Shown here: piece after piece, positions 25,130 through 33,700 of the stretch
How positions within the stretch are numbered: position 1 is the first letter of the stretch
Layout of the letters: every line of letters begins with the position of its first letter
DNA from: Eikenella halliae
GTDB taxonomy: Bacteria > Pseudomonadota > Gammaproteobacteria > Burkholderiales > Neisseriaceae
Direction of reading: 5' to 3'
Length of the DNA stretch: 64,000 nucleotides
Assembly (NCBI RefSeq): GCF_001648475.1
Contig: NZ_LXSQ01000023.1
Coordinates: 155,289 to 219,288 of the forward strand
Program-made: the position numbers and the translations under genes
The notes under the pieces: generated by a model
Told to the model about the DNA's origin: nothing
Database searches by the model: none
What the model saw: only the letters and a program-made list of their open reading frames with translations

Positions 25130-27409
25130 CTAAATCTTGCAAGCTCCGCCGGCACAGCCGTCGTCCTGAATATCGCTCTGCGTATCGTCCGCACCGTCGC
25201 GGGTGTGGTGGTAGTAGAGGGTTTTCAGGCCGAATTTGTAGGCGGTGAGCAGGTCTTTGAGCATCTGCTTCATGGGTACGCGGCCGCCGTCGAAGCGTTT
25301 GGGGTCGTAGCTGGTGTTGGCGGAAATGGCCTGATCGACAAATTTCTGCATGATGCCCACCAATTTCAGGTAGCCATCGTTGCCGCCCATCTGCCACAGG
25401 GTTTCGTATTGGTTTTTCAGGCGCTCGAATTCGGGCACGACTTGTTTGAGGATGCCGTCTTTGGAGGCTTTTACCGTTACCAGGCCGCGCGGGGGCTCGA
25501 TGCCGTTGGTGGCGTTGGCGATTTGCGAGCTGGTTTCGCTGGGCATGAGTGCGGTGAGGGTGGAGTTGCGCAAGCCGTGCTGGACGATTTCGGCGCGCAG
25601 GGTTTCCCAGTCGTAGTGCAGGGGTTCGCTGCAGATGCTGTCGAGGTCTTTTTTGTAGGTGTCGATGGGCAGCACGCCTTTGGCGTACATGGTTTGGCCG
25701 AACAAGGGGCAGGCGCCGTATTCTTTGGCCAGCTGCACGGAAGCTTTGAGCAGGTAGTATTGCATGGCTTCGAAGGTGCGGTGGGTGAGGGCGAGGGCGG
25801 AATCGTTGCTGTAGCGCACGCCGTGTTTGGCCAGATAATAGGCATAGTTGATCACGCCGATGCCCAGGGTGCGGCGGTTCATGGTGGCTTTGCGGGCGGC
25901 GGGGATGGGGTAGTCTTGGTAGTCGAGCAGGGCATCGAGCGCGCGCACGGCGAGGTCGGAAAGGTTTTCCAGCTCGTCCAGGTTTTCCAATGCGCCGAGG
26001 TTGAAGGCGGATAGAGTGCAGAGGGCGATTTCGCCGTTTTCGTCGTTAATGTCGTTTAACGGCTTGGTGGGCAGGGCGATTTCCAAACATAGGTTGGACT
26101 GGCGCACGGGAGCCACGGCGGGATCAAACGGGCTGTGGGTATTGCTGTGGTCTACGTTGTGGATGTAGATGCGGCCGGTGCCGGCGCGTTCCTGCATCAG
26201 GGTGGAGAACAGCTCGGTGGCGGGCACTACGCGTTTGCGGATGGCCGGATCTTGCTCGTATTGCACATACAGGCGCTCGAATTCGTCTTGGTCGGCGAAG
26301 AAAGCGTCGTACAGGCCGGGCACTTCGTTGGGCGAGAACAGGGTAATGTTGCCGCCTTTAATCAGGCGGGTGTAGAGCAGGCGGTTGATTTGCACGCCGT
26401 AGTCGAGCTGGCGCACGCGGTTGTCTTCCACGCCGCGGTTGTTTTTCAACACCAACAGGCTTTCCACTTCAATGTGCCACAGCGGGTAGAACAGGGTGGC
26501 CGCACCGCCGCGCACGCCGCCTTGGGAGCAGGATTTAACGGCGGCTTGGAACATTTTGAAAAACGGAATGCAGCCGGTGTGCTGGGCTTCGCCGCCACGG
26601 ATTTCGCTGCCCAAGCCGCGAATGCGGCCGGCGTTGATGCCGATGCCGGCACGTTGGGAAACGTATTTCACAATCGCGCTGGTGGTGGCGTTGATAGAGT
26701 CTAGGCTGTCGTCGCATTCAATCAGCACGCAGCTGGAGAATTGGCGCGTGGGGGTGCGCACGCCGCTCATGATGGGTGTGGGCAACGAAATTTTGAATAG
26801 GGAAACCGCGTCGTAGAAGCGTTTGACGTAATCCAAGCGTGTGGCTTTGGGATATTTGGCAAATAGGCACATGGCCACCAAGATGTAGAGGAACTGCGGG
26901 GTTTCGTAGATTTGGCGGGTAACGCGGTTTTGCACCAGGTATTTGCCTTCCAGCTGCTTAACGGCGGCATAGGAGAAGGTCATGTCGCGGGTGTGGTCGA
27001 TGTAGCCGTCGATTTCGTCAAACTCTTCGCGGCTGTAGTCTTCGAGGATGTGGCGGTCGTATTTGCCTTCGGCGGTCAGCTTGCTGACGTGGTCGAACAG
27101 GTGCGGCGGCTCGTATTGGCCGTAGGCCACTTTGCGCAGGTGGAAAATGGCGAGGCGGGCGGCCAGGTATTGGTAGTCGGGGGTGTCTTCGGAAATCAGG
27201 TCGGCAGCGGCTTTGATGATGGTTTCGTGGATGTCGTCGGTACGGATGCCGTTGTAGAACTGGATATGGGATTTAAGCTCGACTTGCGATACGGATACGT
27301 TGTTGAGGCCTTGTGCCGCCCAAGTAATGACGCGGTGGATTTTATCGAGGTTGATCGGCTCCAAACGGCCGTCGCGCTTGGTCACTTTTAGATTAACGGT
27401 ATCGTTCAT
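25130..27409 (-). CDS. nrdA: Class Ia ribonucleotide reductase alpha subunit
   Basis: Catalytic subunit reducing ribonucleoside diphosphates. The 759-residue protein starts with an ATP-cone (KVTKRDGRLEPINLDKIHRVI), has the active-site cysteines in RQFSSCVLIE and NLCLEIALPT, the tyrosine radical-transfer region near the C-terminus, and ends with the redox pair in CAGGACKI. ATG 27409 (MNDTVNLKV) fits the family; ten more in-frame codons upstream are unlikely. Expression is probably repressed by NrdR through the two boxes upstream. One in-frame DUS lies at about 25362-25375 (GYLKLVG). Confidence 0.96.
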   Translation of the reverse strand: MNDTVNLKVTKRDGRLEPINLDKIHRVITWAAQGLNNVSVSQVELKSHIQFYNGIRTDDIHETIIKAAADLISEDTPDYQYLAARLAIFHLRKVAYGQYEPPHLFDHVSKLTAEGKYDRHILEDYSREEFDEIDGYIDHTRDMTFSYAAVKQLEGKYLVQNRVTRQIYETPQFLYILVAMCLFAKYPKATRLDYVKRFYDAVSLFKISLPTPIMSGVRTPTRQFSSCVLIECDDSLDSINATTSAIVKYVSQRAGIGINAGRIRGLGSEIRGGEAQHTGCIPFFKMFQAAVKSCSQGGVRGGAATLFYPLWHIEVESLLVLKNNRGVEDNRVRQLDYGVQINRLLYTRLIKGGNITLFSPNEVPGLYDAFFADQDEFERLYVQYEQDPAIRKRVVPATELFSTLMQERAGTGRIYIHNVDHSNTHSPFDPAVAPVRQSNLCLEIALPTKPLNDINDENGEIALCTLSAFNLGALENLDELENLSDLAVRALDALLDYQDYPIPAARKATMNRRTLGIGVINYAYYLAKHGVRYSNDSALALTHRTFEAMQYYLLKASVQLAKEYGACPLFGQTMYAKGVLPIDTYKKDLDSICSEPLHYDWETLRAEIVQHGLRNSTLTALMPSETSSQIANATNGIEPPRGLVTVKASKDGILKQVVPEFERLKNQYETLWQMGGNDGYLKLVGIMQKFVDQAISANTSYDPKRFDGGRVPMKQMLKDLLTAYKFGLKTLYYHHTRDGADDTQSDIQDDGCAGGACKI

Positions 27410-27433
27410 TTTCCCATCCTGATTTTGAGTGCA

Positions 27434-27481
27434 ACACAAGATAATGTGTTTGGTGAGTCAAACCCGCACAATATAATGTAT
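27434..27481 (-). promoter_or_regulatory. Tandem NrdR boxes upstream of nrdA
   Basis: Two 16-bp palindromes, ACACAAGATAATGTGT (27434-27449) and GCACAATATAATGTAT (27466-27481), match the NrdR operator consensus ACACWATATATWGTGT. Their starts are 32 bp apart, about three helical turns, which is the spacing known for paired NrdR boxes. They begin 25 bp upstream of the nrdA start codon and so should overlap or border the promoter. Confidence 0.85.
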
Positions 27482-27629
27482 TTTGATGGTAAAAAAAAGG
27501 TGGAGGAATGTAAGGCTTTGTGTCTGGGTGGTGTATGGATTTCTAAACCAATCACTTACACCGGGCAAAAATAATTTTATTAAAGTCGGCAGAGTGATTG
27601 CTTCAATGGAGGATGCGATAGGTCGGTGG

Positions 27630-27681
27630 GGCTACCTGAAATTTTGTTGCGTGATAAGCTCGGGGCAAATTTCAGGTAGCC
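27630..27681. terminator. DUS-pair hairpin downstream of the TatD gene
   Basis: GGCTACCTGAAATTT and AAATTTCAGGTAGCC form a 15-bp stem around a loop of about 21 bases, followed by TTTT on the plus strand. It lies about 160 bp beyond the stop of the minus-strand TatD-family gene. Confidence 0.55.
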
Positions 27682-27838
27682 TTTTCTTGGCCGGTCGGGC
27701 AATCAAGCAAACCGTGCCGTTTCCAATAAACGTGGAAATCAACTGTGTTGTTGGCTCGGTGCTGGCCTTTGGCTGCTTCCGGCTCATAATTTAAATCAAC
27801 ATCCCGGCGCGGATACCTGGGAGCGCCGCCGCATCAGC

Positions 27839-28597
27839 TTAAGAAAAAGACAGCAGCCGGTTCACGTTTTGCTCGGTGGCATCGGCTACTTCCTGCATGC
27901 TGATGCCGCGCAAGGCCGCCACGGTTTCTGCCACCTGCCGCACATTGGCGGGCGTGTTTTCTCCTGCGCCGGCTATTTGCATAAACGGGCTGTCGGTTTC
28001 CAGCATCAAGTGTTCCAGCGGCAGCTCTGCGGCGGTGGTGCGCACTTTGTGGGCATTCGGGTTGAGCACCAGCGTACCGATGCCGATAAGCAGGCCGCAG
28101 CGGATAAAGGCGCGGGCTTCTTCGAGGCTACCTGAAAACGCATGGGCAATGCCGCCGCTGCAAAAACCGCTGTGCTTAAGCGCGGTAACCACATCGGCTG
28201 CGGCGCGCACATGGTGCAGCAGCACGGGGCGGCCAAATTGCTGCGCCAAGTCGAGCTGGGCGAGCAGGGCGGCGGTTTGTGCGGCGCGGGTCTGCTTGCG
28301 ATCGCCGTAATAATCCAGCCCGATTTCGCCCACCAGCAGCCCCGGCTGCGCTTGCAGGCGCTCGGCGATGCGGCTGATTAAGTCGGGCTGGAAGCTTTCG
28401 GCAAACCACGGGTGCAGGCCAAGCGCACCATAATATTCGGGCGGGTTATGCAGTTGGCACACGGCATCGAAATCCGCTTCGGTAACCGACGGCACCATAA
28501 AACGCCGCACCCCTGCGGCATGGGCGGCCGCCGTGATTTCAGGTAGCCTGCTGGCAAGCACGGGGTCGGCAAGGTGGCAGTGGGTGTCGGTAAGCAT
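27839..28597 (-). CDS. TatD-family metal-dependent hydrolase
   Basis: A 252-residue TIM-barrel deoxyribonuclease-type hydrolase. Metal ligands are visible in the N-terminal TDTHCH (H6, H8), the central VGEIGLDYY glutamate, VLLHH, IAHAFSG and the late LETDSPF aspartate. The family acts as 3'-5' exonuclease on DNA or as D-aminoacyl-tRNA-related hydrolase; the closest form by length and motif is YjjV/YcfH-like TatD. One DUS is embedded in frame at 28126-28138 (encoding SGSLEEA). Stand-alone gene. Confidence 0.88.
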   Translation of the reverse strand: MLTDTHCHLADPVLASRLPEITAAAHAAGVRRFMVPSVTEADFDAVCQLHNPPEYYGALGLHPWFAESFQPDLISRIAERLQAQPGLLVGEIGLDYYGDRKQTRAAQTAALLAQLDLAQQFGRPVLLHHVRAAADVVTALKHSGFCSGGIAHAFSGSLEEARAFIRCGLLIGIGTLVLNPNAHKVRTTAAELPLEHLMLETDSPFMQIAGAGENTPANVRQVAETVAALRGISMQEVADATEQNVNRLLSFS

Positions 28598-28677
28598 GGC
28601 GGAGCAATGGGCAGTTGATGGGGTGGTATGGCGCAGTTTGCGGGATGAGGCTACCTGAAAAATATTGTGCGGCTTGC

Positions 28678-29652
28678 TCAGGCTTTGGCCAAGGCGGCTT
28701 TGAGCTGTTTGAGGATATGCCAGGCTTGGGCTTTGAGCTCGGGCTGGCGCAGGAGGATGGCGGGGTGGGGGACGGTGAAGGCGGGGGTGTGGCCGATGAG
28801 CTGTTCGAGCAGCCAGCGGCGGGCGGGGTCGTAGAAGCTGTTGCCGAGCAGGAGGATGGCTTGCGGCTGTGCCCAGGTGAATTCTTGGCGGATAAAGGCG
28901 GCGCAGCGCACTTGTTCTTCGGGGGTGGTTTTAAGGGCGACGCGCGGCGTGCAACGCAGCCAGGCGGTGCGGAACACTTGTTCTGGCGCTAGGCCGATGG
29001 CGGCGAGCATGTTGTCGAGCAATCGGCCGTGCCGGCCGCTGATGAGCCGGCCGGCTTCGTCGTCGCTGGGGGCGGGGTTGAGGCTGATCACCATGAGGCG
29101 GGCGGGCATGGCGCCGTAGCCGCTGAGGGCTTGTTTGCGCTGGCTGTGCAGGGAACAGGCGGCACAGGCGGCGGCCTGCCGTTGCAATTCTTCGGGACTG
29201 GCGAAGGCGGTGTGGGGCAGTGCCGCCCACAGGCGTTGCACGGCGGCGAGCGGGTCGCTTTCGTTTTCGGCCGGCGCGGGGGCGGGCTGGAAAGGCTGGG
29301 GGGCGGAGATGGCGGCCAGTACGTCGGCACGGTGGCCTTGCGGGGGCGGCGCGGGGCGGGCGGCGGCTTGGTTGGGCGCAGGAGTGCGGTTTGGATGTTG
29401 CTGATGCCCGCCGGCCTCGCTTTGCCGAAGCCTACTCTGTTCATTTTCAGGTAGCCTGGTTTGGGCTGCGGCGGAGTGGGGCGGGATGGGTTGAAGCGCG
29501 TTATGCCCACTTGGGCGGGGTTCGCTTTGCCCGTTTTCAGGTAGCCTTTGCGATTCGGGGCGGGTGTTTTCGGCAAGGCGGGCGCTGCGTTTGAGCCACA
29601 TGGGGCCGAGGCCGAGGGCTTCGTGCAGGCGGGGGTAGCGGCTGCTCAGCAT
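28678..29652 (-). CDS. Iron-sulfur uracil-DNA glycosylase family protein
   Basis: A 324-residue protein: an N-terminal part of about 130 residues that is low-complexity (Pro, Ala, Gln, Arg rich) and a C-terminal uracil-DNA glycosylase domain of the family 4/5 type. Candidate [4Fe-4S] ligands are C-x2-C (AACAACSLH), LRCTP and VRCAAF; the active-site loop reads ISLNPAPSDDEAGR and the HPAILLRQP segment holds the catalytic-side histidine. Two DUS words are inserted in frame in the linker (RLPENGQSE and RLPENEQSR). The start at 29652 overlaps rimI by seven bases, so it is the third gene of a tsaB-rimI-udg operon. Confidence 0.85.
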   Translation of the reverse strand: MLSSRYPRLHEALGLGPMWLKRSARLAENTRPESQRLPENGQSEPRPSGHNALQPIPPHSAAAQTRLPENEQSRLRQSEAGGHQQHPNRTPAPNQAAARPAPPPQGHRADVLAAISAPQPFQPAPAPAENESDPLAAVQRLWAALPHTAFASPEELQRQAAACAACSLHSQRKQALSGYGAMPARLMVISLNPAPSDDEAGRLISGRHGRLLDNMLAAIGLAPEQVFRTAWLRCTPRVALKTTPEEQVRCAAFIRQEFTWAQPQAILLLGNSFYDPARRWLLEQLIGHTPAFTVPHPAILLRQPELKAQAWHILKQLKAALAKA

Positions 29653-30089
29653 GGTTTCTCCATCAGCAGGGCGTCTTCGCGGCTGCCGTCGGGGCGGGGA
29701 TAGTAGCCGGGGCGGCTGCCGCAGGGGATGAAGCCGTGTTGTTGATACAGGGCGATGGCGGCGCGGTTGCTGTGGCGCACTTCGAGGAAGATGCGGCGGA
29801 TGTTTTTGGCATCTGCCTGTTTGAACAGGTGGCCGAGCAGCAGGCTGGCCACGCCTTGGCGGCGGTAGGCGGGGGCGGTATCGATGAGGTGCAGCTCGGC
29901 TTCGTCGAGGATGGTTTGCCACACGATGAGCCCGGCCAGCTCGCGGCCTTGTTCGGCCAAGAGCACGGTTTCGTTGGCATGGCCGATGCAGGCGGCGAAT
30001 TGCTTTTCCGACCAAGGGGAAGGGTTGCATTGCGCATCGAGCGCGGCCAGGGCGGCGCTGTCGCCCGGGCGGGCGAGGCGGGCGATCAT
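29646..30089 (-). CDS. rimI: Ribosomal protein S18-alanine N-acetyltransferase
   Basis: GNAT acetyltransferase of 147 residues that acetylates the N-terminus of ribosomal protein S18. It has the acetyl-CoA binding motif region YRRQGVASLLLGHL, EVRHSNRAAIALYQQHGF and a C-terminal YYPRPDGSREDALLMEK, all typical of RimI. It overlaps tsaB by four bases upstream and the glycosylase gene by seven downstream, an order conserved in Neisseriaceae. Confidence 0.92.
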   Translation of the reverse strand: MIARLARPGDSAALAALDAQCNPSPWSEKQFAACIGHANETVLLAEQGRELAGLIVWQTILDEAELHLIDTAPAYRRQGVASLLLGHLFKQADAKNIRRIFLEVRHSNRAAIALYQQHGFIPCGSRPGYYPRPDGSREDALLMEKPC

Positions 30090-30787
30090 GCCGCTCCTTT
30101 GCGCGCGGCCTGTTCGGCGGCGGTAAGGGCGACTTTGTTGCGCACGTAGAGCAGTTCGGCCTCGGCGGCGGAAACGGCGGGGTAGCGGCCGGAGGCGGCC
30201 AGCGCCAAGTAGTGCTCGGCGGTGGGCATATCGGGTCGGCCGGGGAAGGGCGGGGGCTCGGATAGGGCAAAAGCGTTGCCGATGCCGCTGATGCCATCAG
30301 GGTTGAGGCTACCTGAAAGGTTTTCAGGTAGCCTGATTTCGTCGGCTTTGCCCACTTGGTAATCGCTCAAGCGTTGTTGGGTTTGGGTGTCGAACCAGGC
30401 GTAGAATACTTCGCCCATGCGCGCATCGGTGGCCGCCAGCACGGCAGCCTGGCCGGGGCAGAGCAAAGCGACTGCGTCGAGGCAGGGCACTGGGATGAGC
30501 GGGATACCGAACGGCGCAGCCAAGCCTTGCGCCACACCGACGCCGATGCGCAGGCCGGTAAATGCGCCCGGGCCTTGGGCATAGGCGATGGCGGCCAGCT
30601 CATGCACCGCCAGCCCGGCTTCGTCCAGCAGGGCGGCAATCTGCGGCAGGATGAGTTCGGACTGCCGGTTGCCGGTTTCCTGATGGAACAGGCGGGTGTG
30701 GCCGTTGTGCCGCAGCGCCAACGACAACCACTGGGTGGAGGTGTCGATGGCGAGCAGCGGCTGTTCGGCGGGAACGGTGTGGCTCAT
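30086..30787 (-). CDS. tsaB: tRNA threonylcarbamoyladenosine biosynthesis protein TsaB
   Basis: Partner of TsaD and TsaE in making t6A at position 37 of ANN-decoding tRNAs. The 233-residue ASKHA-fold protein has LLAIDTSTQWLSLAL at the N-terminus, AYAQGPGAFTGLRIGVGVAQGLA and ATDARMGEVFYAWF, diagnostic for TsaB. A closely spaced inverted pair of DUS at 30306-30334 encodes RLPENLSGSL in a surface region, an in-frame insertion. First gene of the tsaB-rimI-udg operon. Confidence 0.93.
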   Translation of the reverse strand: MSHTVPAEQPLLAIDTSTQWLSLALRHNGHTRLFHQETGNRQSELILPQIAALLDEAGLAVHELAAIAYAQGPGAFTGLRIGVGVAQGLAAPFGIPLIPVPCLDAVALLCPGQAAVLAATDARMGEVFYAWFDTQTQQRLSDYQVGKADEIRLPENLSGSLNPDGISGIGNAFALSEPPPFPGRPDMPTAEHYLALAASGRYPAVSAAEAELLYVRNKVALTAAEQAARKGAA

Positions 30788-30798
30788 GCTATGCAGCT

Positions 30799-33700
30799 TC
30801 AGTCTGCTGCCACGATTTTGGACAGGTTGCGTACCAGCGCGGAGAGCATGGACAAGTCGGCCGGTTCGTAGTGCTGCATGTCGGCAATCTGGCTGCGGGC
30901 TGCGGCAATTTTGGCGGCGGCACGGCTGTTGCTGCCGGCTTGTAGGAAGTCGCGCGTGAATTCCAAATGGATGTTGGTGGCGTCTTCATACATGGCCAAA
31001 CCGGCTTGCGATTGCCATTGGTTGTCGCTCGGCAGCTTGGCGATGGCGCGGTAAATCCAGCTCATGTTCAGTTTTTCGGAGAGCATGAAGTAGGCCTTGG
31101 CAACGGTGGCGATTGGCTTGCCGATTTTGGCGGCCGAATCCACCACGGCCAACACATTGGCGGCAAAGGGCAGGCGTGCGAGCATGGCCACATCCTGCTG
31201 GCTGAGCACGTTGTAGCTGCCGAGCCAGGCTTCGCGTTCGGCGATGCTGGGGTGCTCTTCGGCCTGGATGCGCTCCGGCAGTTGCTGCATGAACTCAGTA
31301 GTAGGAGCGCGGTAGTGGCTGATGAGGCTGCCGATGTTGTCGAAGGGGCGTTTGCTGCGCAGCAGCTGGCCGGCTACATGGCCGATAAGGTCGGCAATGT
31401 CGGCACACAGACGCATTTGTGCTTCGGCGGGCAGGCGGTTGTCGAGCGCCTGCACGGCGCGGAAACGCTCTTCGCCGTCGAGCAGGATGTCGGCCACCCA
31501 GTAGGCGCGCACCACATCGGCCACGGAAGCTTGGTTTTCTTCGCTGCAACGCTGGATGAAGTGCATACCCATGCGGTTGATGACGCGGTTGGCCAGCTGG
31601 TTGACGATGATTTCGCGCCGCAGGTAGTGCTGCTGCATTTCGCTGCCGTATTGCTGTTGGAGCGGGGCGGGGAAATAGCGGATAAGCGCGGGCAGGAAGT
31701 TGGGATCGTCGGGGAGGTCGCTGCCCAAGAGGTTGTCTTGGCAGTGCATTTTGCTGTAGGACAGCAATACTGCAATTTCCGGGTTGCTCAGGCCTTCCCC
31801 GGCTTCGGCGCGGCGTTTGATTTCGGTTTCGTCCGGCAGGAACTCCACGGCGCGGTCGAGGCCGGCGTTTTCTTCCAGATAGCGGATGAGCGCGGCAGCG
31901 GTTTTCAGGTAGCCTGCCGGGTTGAGCTGGGCAACGGAGAGGGCTTGGGTTTGCAGATAGTTGTCTTGCAACACCAGTTGCGCCACTTCGTTGGTCATGT
32001 CCCGGAGCAATTCGTCGCGCTCTTCCAGCGTTAGGCGTTCGGCGCGAACGGCTTCACCGAGCAGGATCTTGATGTTTACTTCGTGGTCGGAGCAATCTAC
32101 GCCGGCAGAGTTGTCGATGGCGTCGGTGCAGCAGCGGCCGCCGTTTTGCCAGAATTCGATGCGGCCCAGCTGGGTGGCGCCGAGGTTGCCGCCTTCGCCC
32201 AATACTTTAGCACGCATTTCGCCGCCGTTCACGCGTACTTCGTCGTTGGCTTTGTCGCGCACGTCGGCATTGCTTTCGGAAGCGGCTTTGATGTAGGTGC
32301 CGATACCACCGTTGTAGATCAGTTCCACGTCGGCTTTGAGCAGCTCGTGGATGAGCTCGTTGGGGGTGAGGCTGTCGGCTTCGATGCCGAGCCAGGCTTT
32401 CACTTCAGGCGTGATGACGATGGATTTGGCGCTGCGTTCATACACGCCGCCGCCCTGCGAAATCTGTGCACGGCTGTATTTTTCCCATCCGCCGCCGCTT
32501 TGGAACAGGCGTTTGCGCTCTTCAAAGCTCTTGGCAGCATTGGGGTTCGGATCGATGAAGACGTGGCGGTGGTTGAAGGCGGCTTTGAGCAGGATATGCT
32601 CGGACAGCAGCATGCCGTTGCCGAATACGTCGCCGCCCATGTCGCCGATGCCGACTACGGTGAAGTCTTCGTTTTGGATGTCTTTACCCAAATGGCGGAA
32701 ATGGCGTTTTACCGATTCCCACGCACCGCGTGCGGTGATGCCCATGCCTTTGTGGTCGTAGCCCGCGCTGCCGCCGGAGGCGAAAGCGTCGTCCAACCAG
32801 AAGCCGTGTTTGGCGGAGAGGGCGTTGGCGGTGTCGGAGAAGGAGGCGGTGCCTTTGTCGGCAGCCACTACCAAATAGGGGTCGTCGCCGTCGCGGCGGT
32901 GCACTTGCTGCGGCGGTTCGATGCCCTCGGCGGTGCGGTTGTCGGTGAGGTCGAGCAGGGCGTTGATGAAAATCTTATAGCAGGCGATGCCTTCTTTCAG
33001 GTAGCCTTCACGGTCGGTAGCGGCATCGGGCAGTTGTTTGCACACGAAACCGCCTTTGGAGCCGCTGGGCACGATGACGGCGTTTTTCACCATCTGCGCT
33101 TTCACCAAGCCGAGCACTTCGGTGCGGAAGTCGTCGAAACGGTCGGACCAGCGCAGGCCGCCGCGCGCCACTTTGCTGCCGCGCAGGTGGGTGCCTTCCA
33201 CGCGCGGGCTGTACACCCAAATTTCAAACAGTGGGAGCGGCTTGGGCAGGAAGGGGATGTCTTTAGATTTGATTTTCAGGCTGATTTCGGATTTCAGGCC
33301 GCCTTCTTTGTCGGTTTGCCAGAAGTTGGTGCGGCACACGGCCAAAATCACGGAGCGGAAGGCGTTGATGATTCGCTCTTCGTCCAGCGAGGGTACGTCG
33401 GCTAAGAGGCCGGTGAGTTCGCTGTTAATCATCAGCGCACGGTTTTCATCGGCTTCTTCAGGATGCAGGCGGGCGGCAAACAGTTCCACCAGTTTGGCGG
33501 CGATGGCGCCGTGGCGGAGGAGGGTTTGCTCGATGCGCTCTTGCGGGAACGGCAGGGTGGCTTGTTTCAGGTATTTGGCGATGGCGCGCAGCAGCACGCT
33601 GTTGCGCCAAGTGATGCCGGCGGAGAGCACGAGGGCGTTGAAGCGGTCGTTTTCCACACAGCCTGCCCATACTTCGGCAAACAGTGCAGGCAGTTCTCTG

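Larger units (their letters stand above)
27410..27838. other. Spacer between nrdA and the TatD gene
   Basis: Besides the NrdR boxes, the 430-bp spacer holds a DUS inverted pair at 27630-27681. A frame of about 100 codons on the plus strand crosses it but translates the DUS and has no recognisable features. Confidence 0.5.

Noticed and set aside
28678..30297. 539-residue reading of the glycosylase gene beginning far upstream
   Set aside because: The first 215 residues are an antisense-like Pro/Arg-rich shadow of rimI and tsaB; the ATG at 29652 fits the operon overlap.
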